Shown here one piece after another: positions 9,923-18,695 of a DNA stretch of 64,000 nt. This DNA comes from CBDDLJ01 sp965230635. Its GTDB lineage: Bacteria; Pseudomonadota; Gammaproteobacteria; UBA1113. The position numbers and the translations under genes are program-made. The stretch is taken from positions 310,001 through 374,000 of the forward strand of contig CBDDLJ010000016.1 of NCBI GenBank assembly GCA_965230635.1, given 5' to 3'. Position 1 is the first letter of the stretch; every line of letters starts with the position of its first letter. The notes beneath the pieces were generated by a model, which was not told the DNA's origin, did no database searches, and saw only the letters and a program-made list of their open reading frames with translations.

Positions 9923-11221
9923 ATGTCTAAATCTAACGAACCGATAAAAAAAATAAGAGGAAGTTTCTACAAAGATAAAAAATTACCCGAAGGTACGCAA
10001 GGAAGATTAGATCGCATCATGTTTAATGGTCGGTTTTCCCTTAATGGTCAGGAATATAAATCGTCTATTCTGAAAGAAGATCCGTATAAATATAGAAATT
10101 TTCACCAAGCTTCACCAGAGTATGCCAGAATAGTGCTTGTAGAAGAAACAGAAAAACAAACAAAAACTAAAATGAATGAAAAACTATCAAATTGGGCTAA
10201 AAATAATATGGATTTTGCTGCAGGACCGATAGGGCAATATGTAACGGATTTGCAGAACAAGTTTTTAGAAAAACGTATGCTATTAAAAGAAAATAATGAA
10301 AAAGCAAAGATTAGCATTTACACGGATAAAGTGGGTGAAGTAAGCTTTATTTTTGAGATGCCATATAATGTTATCATGATGGACGAAGTAGATGATAAGA
10401 GTGTTCCCATCATAATAGGAGATAAAGAAAACCCTGCAATAATTTATCGGGGTGGTATACAGGCTAAAATGGTTAACGATGAGGTTGTTTCTAGCCTAAT
10501 AAGAGATGAAGCGGAGTGGTTGAATAGTGATTTGGAGGCTGCTTTTTATTATTTTGATAAAAAATACAAAAGAGGGACTAGACCAAATACTGATGAACTA
10601 CATTCTAGATTTTCCCATTTAAAAGAAAAGGTTAGTGCAGAAATAAGAGATAATGATAGTCAATCCTTATTTGATTATGAAATAACGCACCTGAATAATC
10701 TATTACAAAATACTTATCGGCCCAATATTCAGGATATTTCTAAAGAAGTTACCATGCTAGAAAAGCAGCTCGAATCACAAGCAAGGCTAGAAAAAGGCAT
10801 TCAAGCGCTTAGAGAAGACTATGGAGGATTTCGTAAAAATATAGTTAAAAACTCCAAGAAAGTCAATTGGCTACAGCGAGCCGTTCATTTTTTTGTTCCT
10901 AGAAAAGAAGGTGCTCAATCGACAACACATTTAAAAAAAGTAATAAAAGAGATAGAAAATGAAATGAAGAAAAACCCAATTAAGGCAGATTATGCCAAAT
11001 TGAAAAATAAGCTTGTGAAAACATTAGAAAAGTTTATATCGAAACGTGGTGAGTTGTATAATCCAAAATTTCCCAATGGAAAGGCTCTGAAAGTTGTATT
11101 TAAAAAAGGTATTGATAAAATAAATCACTTTTTTTCTCAGGATTACACATATAATCCGTCGGTTACAGAAAAGAAAAAGGTTGCAGCTTCATCAGAGAAT
11201 AAATATACAAAAAAGATGTAA
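9923..11221 (+). CDS. Family A hypothetical protein, copy 1
   Basis: I do not recognise this protein. Start ATG 9923 has GGGGG at 9911-9915; the frame is open from 9872. The 432-aa product is charged, Lys-rich and predicted mostly helical, without signal peptide or membrane segments. It is a paralogue of the next gene. Both share GSFYKDKK near the N-terminus (residues 13-20), the block NWAKNNMDFAAGPIGQYV (about 90-107) followed by TDLQNKFL, and a NPKFPNGKALK motif near the C-terminus. A third, broken copy lies at 14553-14817. The accessory setting beside LRR genes makes a secreted effector plausible (inference). A MITE lies just upstream and may sit in its promoter region. Confidence 0.75.
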   Translation: MSKSNEPIKKIRGSFYKDKKLPEGTQGRLDRIMFNGRFSLNGQEYKSSILKEDPYKYRNFHQASPEYARIVLVEETEKQTKTKMNEKLSNWAKNNMDFAAGPIGQYVTDLQNKFLEKRMLLKENNEKAKISIYTDKVGEVSFIFEMPYNVIMMDEVDDKSVPIIIGDKENPAIIYRGGIQAKMVNDEVVSSLIRDEAEWLNSDLEAAFYYFDKKYKRGTRPNTDELHSRFSHLKEKVSAEIRDNDSQSLFDYEITHLNNLLQNTYRPNIQDISKEVTMLEKQLESQARLEKGIQALREDYGGFRKNIVKNSKKVNWLQRAVHFFVPRKEGAQSTTHLKKVIKEIENEMKKNPIKADYAKLKNKLVKTLEKFISKRGELYNPKFPNGKALKVVFKKGIDKINHFFSQDYTYNPSVTEKKKVAASSENKYTKKM

Positions 11222-11320
11222 AACAGCCATAACCTGCAGTGACATCTATCTTCATCGGTAAATACAAACATTAGTGGTTTATAATAATGCGATGATTGAT
11301 AATGCTAATGTTTATGCTGT

Positions 11321-11341
11321 ATTAATAAAACTTTAATATAT
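11321..11341 (+). promoter_or_regulatory. Tandem TTAAT repeat resembling a PmrA box
   Basis: TTAAT occurs at 11322 and again at 11333, 11 bases start to start, about 125 bases upstream of the second family A gene. The PmrA site of Legionella and Coxiella effector promoters is a direct repeat of a TTAAT core with this spacing. The region is very AT-rich, so chance is a serious alternative. Confidence 0.25.
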
Positions 11342-11456
11342 TAATGATATATTGCATTATCAGTGCACTATAATATATTTAATGCAAAGAAAAAAACGCC
11401 ATTATTAACTATATTTAGAAAGATACAATAAAACGATAACAAAGGAGGCTATTATT

Positions 11457-12974
11457 ATGCCTAGAGAAAATCGCCCTGTCACCATAAGAGGAAGCTTTTA
11501 TAAAGACAAAAAAGTTCCTGTAAGAAAGCAAGGCACATTAAATCGAATATTATTTTCTGGTAAATTTGTTCTTAATGGTGTTCACCATGATACCTCGATT
11601 TTGCAAGAGGAAAAATATAAGCATGGAGATTGCTCAAACACACCGGAAAATGCCAGCAGAATTCTTATGCAGGAAGCGGGTATAGATAAAAAGTTATCAG
11701 ACTGGGCTCAAAACAACATTGACTTTTCTGCGGGGCCTATAGGACAGTATGTAACGGATTTGCAGAATAAGTTTTTAACAAAGAATTTTATGATAAAAAT
11801 GGTGCAAGGTCATGAGTCATTTAATATTAACACACAGGGACGTAATAGTATTCATTTTTCGGTTGATATGCCCTATATTGTCATGGTGACGGGAGAAGAT
11901 GATGAGGAAGGAAATCCTAAGATGATTGGGGATGAGCAGAATTATGCATTGAGATATAGAGCAGAAATACAAGCAACAATAGTCAAAGGCAAAATTATTG
12001 CAAAAATATTAAAAGATGAAGCTGAATGTTTGCATGAAGATTTAAAGAATATTTTTGTTGAGTTCAAGCAACAATATGAAAAAAAGGACAGACCAAACTT
12101 AAACGACATTATGGAGAAAATTTTTTCGCTTGAAGATAATATAAAACAGAATTTGTCGGATGGCAGACCCCGATCTTTTTTCACCAACAATTTGATTGAT
12201 TTAAAAAATCACGCTAACAATACTTATCAGCCTGATTGTAAAGAAATTTATAGAAGTATTGTTACGCTTGAGAACCAATTTGAAAGCATGATGCTGCTAG
12301 ATAATTTGATTAAGGCTTGTAGAAAAGAAATGGAAGATGCTGCTGAACAGAATCATCCTGTGAGGACGGCAGTTGAAGCAGTCTTCGTTAATATAACTAA
12401 TAAATTAAGTAAGTATGAAGTTGGTATGAGCTGTTTTCAGTTAAGAGATAATGCTGTGATGCAGTTAAGACAGATTAATGACTCATTAACAGATAATGAT
12501 CCGATAAAAAGAAAAATGGAAGATTATATTAATGTGTTTGAAAACTCCCTTAATTATTTTGCTCTTAGTCAGCAAATTAATCAGCTTAGAGTTGAGTATA
12601 ATATATTTCTTCAACAAGTATCTGCTAATCCTGCACAACATAAAGAAGGCACTAACTCAACAAAATATTTAGCAAAAACAATTAAAATGATAGAAAAAAG
12701 TATGGAAAAAAATGATCAAGGTCAAGTTCCTTGTCATATAGCACTGAAAGATCAACTTAAAAAAACATTAGAAAAATCACTGCAAACTGATCTGCTGGAT
12801 CCAAAATTTCCAACTGGACATGCACTTAAAAAAGTATTTGAAGACAGTCTTAAGCGAATTGATCAAGTTTTTCCTGCATCTTACAACGGTCAAAATATCT
12901 CAGCAGGAACAGCAAGCACGAATGAAGCTACGGGTGAGCATGCACAGCCTAGAGCAAGCAATTTTAAACCTTAA
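11457..12974 (+). CDS. Family A hypothetical protein, copy 2
   Basis: Unrecognised 505-aa protein, paralogous to the gene before it: shared GSFYKDKKVP at residues 9-18, FSAGPIGQYVTDLQNKFL in the first third, and DPKFPTGHALKKVFE near the C-terminus. It is about 70 residues longer than copy 1, with extra predicted helical sequence in the middle. No signal peptide or membrane segment. It has a strong AAAGGAGG ribosome-binding site (11441-11448) eight bases before ATG 11457. It converges with the LRR gene on the other strand and their ends overlap by 11 bases. Its 3' end from 12711 is duplicated at 14553-14817. An effector role is inference. Confidence 0.8.
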   Translation: MPRENRPVTIRGSFYKDKKVPVRKQGTLNRILFSGKFVLNGVHHDTSILQEEKYKHGDCSNTPENASRILMQEAGIDKKLSDWAQNNIDFSAGPIGQYVTDLQNKFLTKNFMIKMVQGHESFNINTQGRNSIHFSVDMPYIVMVTGEDDEEGNPKMIGDEQNYALRYRAEIQATIVKGKIIAKILKDEAECLHEDLKNIFVEFKQQYEKKDRPNLNDIMEKIFSLEDNIKQNLSDGRPRSFFTNNLIDLKNHANNTYQPDCKEIYRSIVTLENQFESMMLLDNLIKACRKEMEDAAEQNHPVRTAVEAVFVNITNKLSKYEVGMSCFQLRDNAVMQLRQINDSLTDNDPIKRKMEDYINVFENSLNYFALSQQINQLRVEYNIFLQQVSANPAQHKEGTNSTKYLAKTIKMIEKSMEKNDQGQVPCHIALKDQLKKTLEKSLQTDLLDPKFPTGHALKKVFEDSLKRIDQVFPASYNGQNISAGTASTNEATGEHAQPRASNFKP

Positions 12975-14550
12975 CAACAGCAGAGCTTGCATGATCAATA
13001 TCAGCAGTAGATTTTTTTTCTTCAGAACTGTTTAAGAATCCAAGGCTAATGGATTCAATAGGCAAGTTATATATTTGTTGCTGTTCGCTCATTATTGTTT
13101 GAAAGTTAGTAAATTTTTCAGGATGTTCTTTTTTTTGTTTTAATAAGTCATTCTCATTAGCAAGACCTTTCAAGCCGATGGCTTCATAAAACAAAGGAAT
13201 CAAGGGCATGTAAGTTGCTTCTGTTTTCTGTGCTAAATTTAATAAACAAATGGTTAGTGCTAAGCGTTCTAGTTTTTCTTTAGGCAGCTCGTTACTTGGC
13301 GGTATCTTGCCCATTAAATTTAAGCCTAGCAATCTTAACAGTCTTGGATAGTATTGATGTGTTGTATCTGCTGCATCTAAATAGTATTTTATTTCAATGT
13401 CAGGCATTTTTTCAATAATGTCTTCTAATTTTTTAAATAGGCTGTCTATTTGGTCGTTACGTATAAAATAAAAAGGTCTATAGGGAGTAAGCATTAAATA
13501 TTTTAATGCGTATATTATGGCATTGTTAAGATCTTTCTTGCTGCTACATACTTTATAATTTTGTAGGAAATACTCAGTTAATAAAAGTTGAGAGTGAATA
13601 TTGTCGAATGTTAGGCAAGAGATTTGTTTTATTATTGCTTCTTGCACGCGTTGTTTTGCTTTTTTTTCAATTTGTTCTGGTGATAGTGTTGTGTCAGAAA
13701 GAATATGTTGTACGTCAAAAAACAGCCTTTTTAATGATAAATCTGGCAGAGTCAAGCAAGAAGGTTCAGAGCGCAATTCACAGTAATCACCCCATCTTTT
13801 TTTGACACGTTCAGGCAGCTCTGCCTGTTTTTCTTCAAGCAGATTATCGTTTAAATTAATATATTGCAGCGATGTATTGTTATCGAGTGCTTGTAGTAAT
13901 TGTGTTAATTTTGTAGTAGACAGCCGGTCAAGAAAATTTTCGGATAAATCAAGCTGTATTAATGAAGTATTTTTTTCAATAGCTAGGCATAGTGCGTTGA
14001 ATGTTTTATCTTCTAGATTATAATCACCTAGCCTATTGCCATGTAATGATAGATCAACCAGGCTGGACGATTGTTGTATTAAAGGAAATAAGCCATCTTT
14101 CACCAATACATCACTTTGCCATAGAATCCAGTAGTGAATATCTCGACTATTGGAACTTAAATCTAGATATTGGCAAATATTGTTTTCAATGCTAGCGATT
14201 ATCTTTTTAGGCCGTTTAAAAAGATAATCGTAGGCAAGTTCAGCAGAGATATATTGATCGGGTTCCATTTCGTACTCAAGTTTGAAAAAAATTACAATAT
14301 CCTAACATAAATTATGGCTTTAGTATAGCAAAAGGTAACAATAGAACATATTGATTTTTATATCTTCATAGGTAGCTTTATCGTTTTTTGCTAACTTATT
14401 CAGAGCGTTAATATTTTTTCCGAATAGTCTGTCATGGTTGATTTAAACACAATATCTGATTCTAAAATACTCATGCAGCTGTCCGTGCAATATTTTTTAC
14501 TCCCTTTGATTCAAACAGTAATGCTTGCCATGCTAAATAGTTATACAAAA
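12711..14550. repeat. Tandem duplication unit 1 (family A 3' end + LRR gene)
   Basis: The sequence from the family A 3' end (AATGATCAAGGTCAAG) through the LRR gene to GCTAAATAGTTATACAAAA recurs in the same order at 14553-16468. The units are diverged but clearly alignable at both ends and through the coding regions. Confidence 0.85.
12964..14268 (-). CDS. LRR protein, paralogue 1
   Basis: The 434-aa protein has RI-type leucine-rich repeats at about residues 68-150: SLVDLSLHGNRLGD, SLIQLDLSENFLDRL, SLQYINLNDNLLEE. Such repeats form a protein-binding surface. The remaining 280 residues are predicted helical with no domain I recognise. No signal peptide. It starts MEPDQYISAE like its paralogue at 14885-16216, and the two are nearly collinear. 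It ends convergently with the family A gene with an 11-base overlap. LRR proteins of this type are common effectors in Legionellales; that role is inference here. Confidence 0.85.
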   Translation of the reverse strand: MEPDQYISAELAYDYLFKRPKKIIASIENNICQYLDLSSNSRDIHYWILWQSDVLVKDGLFPLIQQSSSLVDLSLHGNRLGDYNLEDKTFNALCLAIEKNTSLIQLDLSENFLDRLSTTKLTQLLQALDNNTSLQYINLNDNLLEEKQAELPERVKKRWGDYCELRSEPSCLTLPDLSLKRLFFDVQHILSDTTLSPEQIEKKAKQRVQEAIIKQISCLTFDNIHSQLLLTEYFLQNYKVCSSKKDLNNAIIYALKYLMLTPYRPFYFIRNDQIDSLFKKLEDIIEKMPDIEIKYYLDAADTTHQYYPRLLRLLGLNLMGKIPPSNELPKEKLERLALTICLLNLAQKTEATYMPLIPLFYEAIGLKGLANENDLLKQKKEHPEKFTNFQTIMSEQQQIYNLPIESISLGFLNSSEEKKSTADIDHASSAVVKV

Positions 14551-14552
14551 CT

Positions 14553-14817
14553 AATGAGCAAGGTCAAGTTCCCTATCATATAGCATTGAAAGATGCACTT
14601 AAAAACATTAGAAAAAGCACTGCGAACTGAATTGGTTGATCCAAAATTTCTAACTGGACGCGCGCTTAAAAAATTATTTGAAGACAGCTTGAAACCTATT
14701 GATCAAGTTTTGCCTGCATCTTTTTCTAACGGTCAAAATATTTCAGCAGGAACAGCGATAATGAGCAAAGCTGCGGGTGAGCATGCACAGTCTAGAGGAA
14801 GCAATTTTAAATCTTGA
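14553..14817 (+). pseudogene. Truncated 3' fragment of a family A gene
   Basis: The sequence and its translation (LEKALRTELVDPKFLTGRA and onward, ending SNFKS) match the last 80-90 codons of the 11457-12974 gene. The 5' part of the gene is missing and there is a small deletion near the start of the fragment (KTLEKAL against LKKTLEKSL), so no ordinary start or RBS exists. It lies at the upstream border of duplication unit 2 and marks the duplication junction. Presumably not expressed as a functional protein. Confidence 0.85.
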
Positions 14818-14884
14818 CAATAGCAGGGCTTACATGATCAATATCAGCAGAGATGTTTTTTTATTTGATGTAAAAATTTACTTG

Positions 14885-16216
14885 TTAAGTTATCTTAATT
14901 TCAGGGAAATATGTTAATGAAGTCAGGGAAGGGGCATGATCAATGTCAGCAGTAGATTTTTTTTCGTCAGAGTTGTTTAAAAATCCAAAGCTAATGGATT
15001 CAATAGGTAAGTTATATTTTTGTTGTTGTTCGCTTAGTATCGTTTGAAAAACAGTAAATTTTTCAGGCTGCAATTTTTTTTGTTTTAGTAAGTCATTCTC
15101 ATTAGCTGGGCCTTTTAAGCCAATGGCTTCATAAAACAAAGGGATCAAGGGCATGTAAGTTGTCTCTGTTTTCTGTTTTACATTTAATAGACAAATAATT
15201 AGTGCTAAGCGTTCTAGTTTTTCTTTAGGCGGCTCGTTACTTGGCGGTATCTTGCTCATTAAATTTAAGCCTAGCAATCTTAACAGTCTTGGATAGTATT
15301 GATGTGTTGTATCTGCTGCATCTAAATAGTCTTTTAATTCAATGACAGGCGTTTCTTTAATACGACGTTCTAATCGTTTAAATAAGTTATCTATTTGGTT
15401 GTTACGTATAGAATAAAAAGGTTTATAGGGAGTACGCATTAAATATTTTAAGGCATCTATTATCGCATTGTTATGATCATTAATATTGTTACATATTTCA
15501 TCATACTGCAGGAAGTACTCAGTTAATAAGAGTTGAGAATGCACACTATCGAATGTTAGGCGAGATTTTTCTTTTTTTATTGCCTCTAGTACGCAGTTTT
15601 GCGCTTTTTCTTCAATCTGTTGTGGTGATAGTGTTGTTGTGCCAGCACGAATGCATTGTACGTCAAAAAATAGTGTTTTTAACGATAAATCTGGCAGAGT
15701 GAAGCAAAAAGGTTCAGAATGCAGTTGACAGTAAGCTTTCCATTTTTCATTGATATGAGTAGGCAGCTCTGCCTGTTTTTTTTCAAGCAGATTATCGCTT
15801 AAATTAATGTATTGCAGCGATGTATTGTTATCGAGTGCTTGCAGTAATTGCGTTAATTTTGTAGTAGGTAGCTGGTCAAGAAAATTTTCTGATAAATCAA
15901 GTTGTGTTAATGAGGTATTGTTTCCAAGCGCTAGGCATAGTGCGTCAAATGTTTTATCTTGTAGATTAGAATCACCTAGCCTATTGCCATGTAATGATAG
16001 ATCAACTAGGCTGGACGATTGTTGTATTAAAGGAAATAAGCCACCTACTAGCAATTTGCCTTCTTCGAACAGGATCCAGTAGTGAATATCTCGATTATTG
16101 GCACTTAAATCTAGATATTGGCAAATATTTTCTTCAATACTAGTGATTAGTTTCCGGGGGTTATTGAAAACATAATGGTAAGCACGTTCGGCAGAGATAT
16201 ATTGATCGGGTTCCAT
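14885..16216 (-). CDS. LRR protein, paralogue 2
   Basis: The 443-aa paralogue of the LRR protein at 12964-14268 has the same MEPDQYISAE start and the same three RI-type repeats (SLVDLSLHGNRLGD, SLTQLDLSENFLDQL, SLQYINLSDNLLEKK, about residues 68-150). The helical C-terminal part is also closely similar (YLDAADTTHQYYPRLLRLLG in both). The last 15 or so residues differ (ending LTYFPEIKIT) because of a small local duplication at the gene end. Divergence is spread over the gene, so the duplication is not very recent. Substitutions keep the frame and the LRR consensus, suggesting both copies were kept functional. Effector role is inference. Confidence 0.85.
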   Translation of the reverse strand: MEPDQYISAERAYHYVFNNPRKLITSIEENICQYLDLSANNRDIHYWILFEEGKLLVGGLFPLIQQSSSLVDLSLHGNRLGDSNLQDKTFDALCLALGNNTSLTQLDLSENFLDQLPTTKLTQLLQALDNNTSLQYINLSDNLLEKKQAELPTHINEKWKAYCQLHSEPFCFTLPDLSLKTLFFDVQCIRAGTTTLSPQQIEEKAQNCVLEAIKKEKSRLTFDSVHSQLLLTEYFLQYDEICNNINDHNNAIIDALKYLMRTPYKPFYSIRNNQIDNLFKRLERRIKETPVIELKDYLDAADTTHQYYPRLLRLLGLNLMSKIPPSNEPPKEKLERLALIICLLNVKQKTETTYMPLIPLFYEAIGLKGPANENDLLKQKKLQPEKFTVFQTILSEQQQKYNLPIESISFGFLNNSDEKKSTADIDHAPSLTSLTYFPEIKIT

Positions 16217-16479
16217 TGAGTACTTAAGATTGAATAATTTACATTATGTTAACACAAAAGCAGGGCGTAAGTACAGCCCAGGTTAAAAATAGAACAGATT
16301 GATTTTCATGTTTTCTAGGCGGCTTTGTTATCTTGCTAACCTTATGTAGATGATTCATATTAGCTCATAAACTGGATTTAAAATACTCACCTGGCGATCT
16401 GCTCAGTATTTTTTCAACCATATTGAGTTAAACAGCAATGCTCGTTATGCTAAATAGTTATACAAAACCGCTGCATAAC

Positions 16480-18063
16480 TCAAAAATGTGTCGCGTTAGC
16501 CGCTAGCCAATCTCGCTCAAAACATTTTGGGCAATTGCCGTCAAGTAATGAGCCTGGCTCAATGATTTCGTAAAGTTCATCATAGCGTTTACACTCAGCA
16601 TAGTTAATACGGTGGTAGATGTGTGACGGATTTAAATCATCTAAATGATGTACGCCTACTGCACCGGCTAACTCTAGAAAACTATGAATGGTATTTTTAT
16701 GAAAATTAGCAACACGCTTGTATTTGTCTTTGACCACTAAACCACGCATAAGCATTGGGTTTTGTGTGGCAACACCTGTTGGACAGGTGTTAGCATTGCA
16801 TTGCAACGATTGAATACAGCCCAATGATAACATCATGCCACGAGCAGAATTACATATATTGGCACCCAACGCTAATTTGCATAGCATGTCAAAGCCGTTA
16901 GTGATTTTGCCGCTAGCAATAATGCGTATTTTGTCCCTAATGTTTAAGCCAACCAAAGCATTATTGACAAAAATGAGTGCATCATTGACAGATTCGCCTA
17001 AATAATTGCTAAATTCAACAGGTGCTGCACCTGTTCCGCCTTGGGCACCATCGATTGTAATAAAGTCAGGGTAAATACCGGTTTCTATCATGGCTTTGCA
17101 GATACCTAAAAATTGACTGCGTTCGCCCATACACATTTTAAAGCCAACGGGTTTTCTACCTGATAATTCACATAACTTTGAAATGAACGTTAATAATTCT
17201 ATGGGATTGCTAAATTCAGCATGTTGTGGTGGTGATAGGCAATCTTGTCCCATATGGACGCCACGTATTTCAGCAATTTCTTTGGTAACTTTGGCGGCAG
17301 GTAATATTCCACCGTGGGATGGTTTGGCGCCTTGCGATAATTTGATTTCAATCATTTTGACTTCAGGGCGTTGTGCATTGTCGCTAAATTTATTTGGGCA
17401 GAATTTACCATCTTTGGTTCGACAGCCAAAGTAACCTGTACCGATTTGCCAAAAAATATCACCGCCACCAGCCAAGTGACATGGCGTTAGTCCACCTTCA
17501 CCGGTGTTATGCCCAAACCCACCTAATTTGGCTCCTTTATTTAAGGCTATAATGGCATTTTTGCTTAATGCACCAAAACTCATTGCTGAAATATTTAAAC
17601 GTGATGCGGAGTAAGGTTGACTACATCCTGATCCGCCAATACTAATACGTGATTGTTCTTCAGAGATAACGGTTGGGTTGAGTGAGTGACGTGCAGATTC
17701 ATAGCCTGGGGTATCAACACAGTGTTGCGTGCCAAAAGGGATAGTGTCACGAATATTCTTAGCGCGTTGATAGACTAAGCTGCGTGTTTCTCGGCTGAAA
17801 GGACGCTCATTTTGGTTATTGGCAATAAAATATTGATGAATTTCTGGACGAATAAATTCAAGTAAGTAGCGAAAATTACCTATCAGTGGGAAATTACGCT
17901 TAATACTGTGTTTCTTCTGGAAAAAATCATAAATGCCGATTAAAACAAGAACACACAAAATGCCTAGGGCAAAATAAAGATGAAAAACATGACTTGAATC
18001 AAAAAGACTATAGAGTATAAATAACACTAATAATGCTGCTATAATGACCACCAAACGCCTCAT
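16480..18063 (-). CDS. FMN-binding glutamate synthase family protein
   Basis: The protein is a membrane-anchored relative of the synthase domain of glutamate synthase. Two N-terminal hydrophobic segments lie at about residues 5-19 and 28-48. The glutamate-synthase TIM barrel follows, with SFGALSKNAIIALNKGA, GEGGLTPCH, LSQGAKPSHGG, and the cysteine cluster LGCIQSLQCNANTCPTGV, typical of the 3Fe-4S ligands. At 527 aa it is normal for this stand-alone group, which lacks the glutaminase and ADP-binding domains of GltB. It may be an FMN oxidoreductase; the physiological substrate is not known from sequence. It overlaps thpR by four bases (translational coupling). Confidence 0.92.
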   Translation of the reverse strand: MRRLVVIIAALLVLFILYSLFDSSHVFHLYFALGILCVLVLIGIYDFFQKKHSIKRNFPLIGNFRYLLEFIRPEIHQYFIANNQNERPFSRETRSLVYQRAKNIRDTIPFGTQHCVDTPGYESARHSLNPTVISEEQSRISIGGSGCSQPYSASRLNISAMSFGALSKNAIIALNKGAKLGGFGHNTGEGGLTPCHLAGGGDIFWQIGTGYFGCRTKDGKFCPNKFSDNAQRPEVKMIEIKLSQGAKPSHGGILPAAKVTKEIAEIRGVHMGQDCLSPPQHAEFSNPIELLTFISKLCELSGRKPVGFKMCMGERSQFLGICKAMIETGIYPDFITIDGAQGGTGAAPVEFSNYLGESVNDALIFVNNALVGLNIRDKIRIIASGKITNGFDMLCKLALGANICNSARGMMLSLGCIQSLQCNANTCPTGVATQNPMLMRGLVVKDKYKRVANFHKNTIHSFLELAGAVGVHHLDDLNPSHIYHRINYAECKRYDELYEIIEPGSLLDGNCPKCFERDWLAANATHF

Positions 18064-18647
18064 GTTGTTTTCTCCTCACATCCTAGTGAAACGGTATATA
18101 GGGAAGTATAGTTCATCTTGAGCGGAGATACGTCGCTTTTAAAGAAAGTTAGCTGATTGACTCTTTGCTTACTAAAAAGACAACCCGGGTTGTTATCTAG
18201 AGTGGGCACACGATCGTCTTGAATTTTGCCTAAGGTTAAGTGTGGTAAATAAGGGCGATCAGTATTAGGTAGTCCGCAATATTGCGCCGCTAATTCAGCT
18301 GCATGTGCAATGCGCAATAGGCCGGGTTTAGGGTGTACATCTAACGCGATGATGCGTGGATTATCACTGTTAGGAAAGAGTATTGGCGAGCCTATCTCCA
18401 AATCAAATGCAGCACAGCGTTGCAATAGTTGTGCAAAAGATTTTTCCAATCTAGTGACTTGCTCAAACTGAATATTGCCACAAAATCGCACAGTTATGTG
18501 TAATTTATCGATAACGTGCCAATGGATATTACAAGAGGAAAGCGCTTTTTTTAACCGTGAAATCGTCTCACCAATTTGCTGGCTCAGCTCATGCTGAATG
18601 GTTATGGCCAAAAAAGTGCGTAATGTTTGCGCTTCTTTTGACATCAT
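18060..18647 (-). CDS. thpR: RNA 2',3'-cyclic phosphodiesterase (2H family)
   Basis: Member of the 2H phosphoesterase family formerly called 2'-5' RNA ligase; it opens 2',3'-cyclic phosphates on RNA. Both catalytic HxT motifs are visible, LHITVRFCG (about residue 50) and PHLTLGKI (about 135). At 195 aa the length is typical. Divergently oriented to asnS with 48 bases between the starts, so the two share a promoter region. The downstream FMN oxidoreductase overlaps by four bases. Confidence 0.9.
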   Translation of the reverse strand: MMSKEAQTLRTFLAITIQHELSQQIGETISRLKKALSSCNIHWHVIDKLHITVRFCGNIQFEQVTRLEKSFAQLLQRCAAFDLEIGSPILFPNSDNPRIIALDVHPKPGLLRIAHAAELAAQYCGLPNTDRPYLPHLTLGKIQDDRVPTLDNNPGCLFSKQRVNQLTFFKSDVSPLKMNYTSLYTVSLGCEEKTT

Positions 18648-18695
18648 GCTAAGGTCCGTGCATTGTTTGTGTTAATTTATAAATATGGTACAAGT

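Larger units (their letters stand above)
14553..16468. repeat. Tandem duplication unit 2 (family A fragment + LRR gene)
   Basis: Second copy of the unit at 12711-14550. It is about 75 bases longer. Near 14833 and again near 14936 the LRR 3' end sequence CATGATCAAT(A/G)TCAGCAG occurs twice, showing an extra small internal duplication that changed the C-terminus of the LRR protein. Confidence 0.85.

Noticed and set aside
12820..13035. 71-codon frame across the family A / LRR convergent junction
   Set aside because: An out-of-frame shadow of the family A 3' end and the LRR gene.
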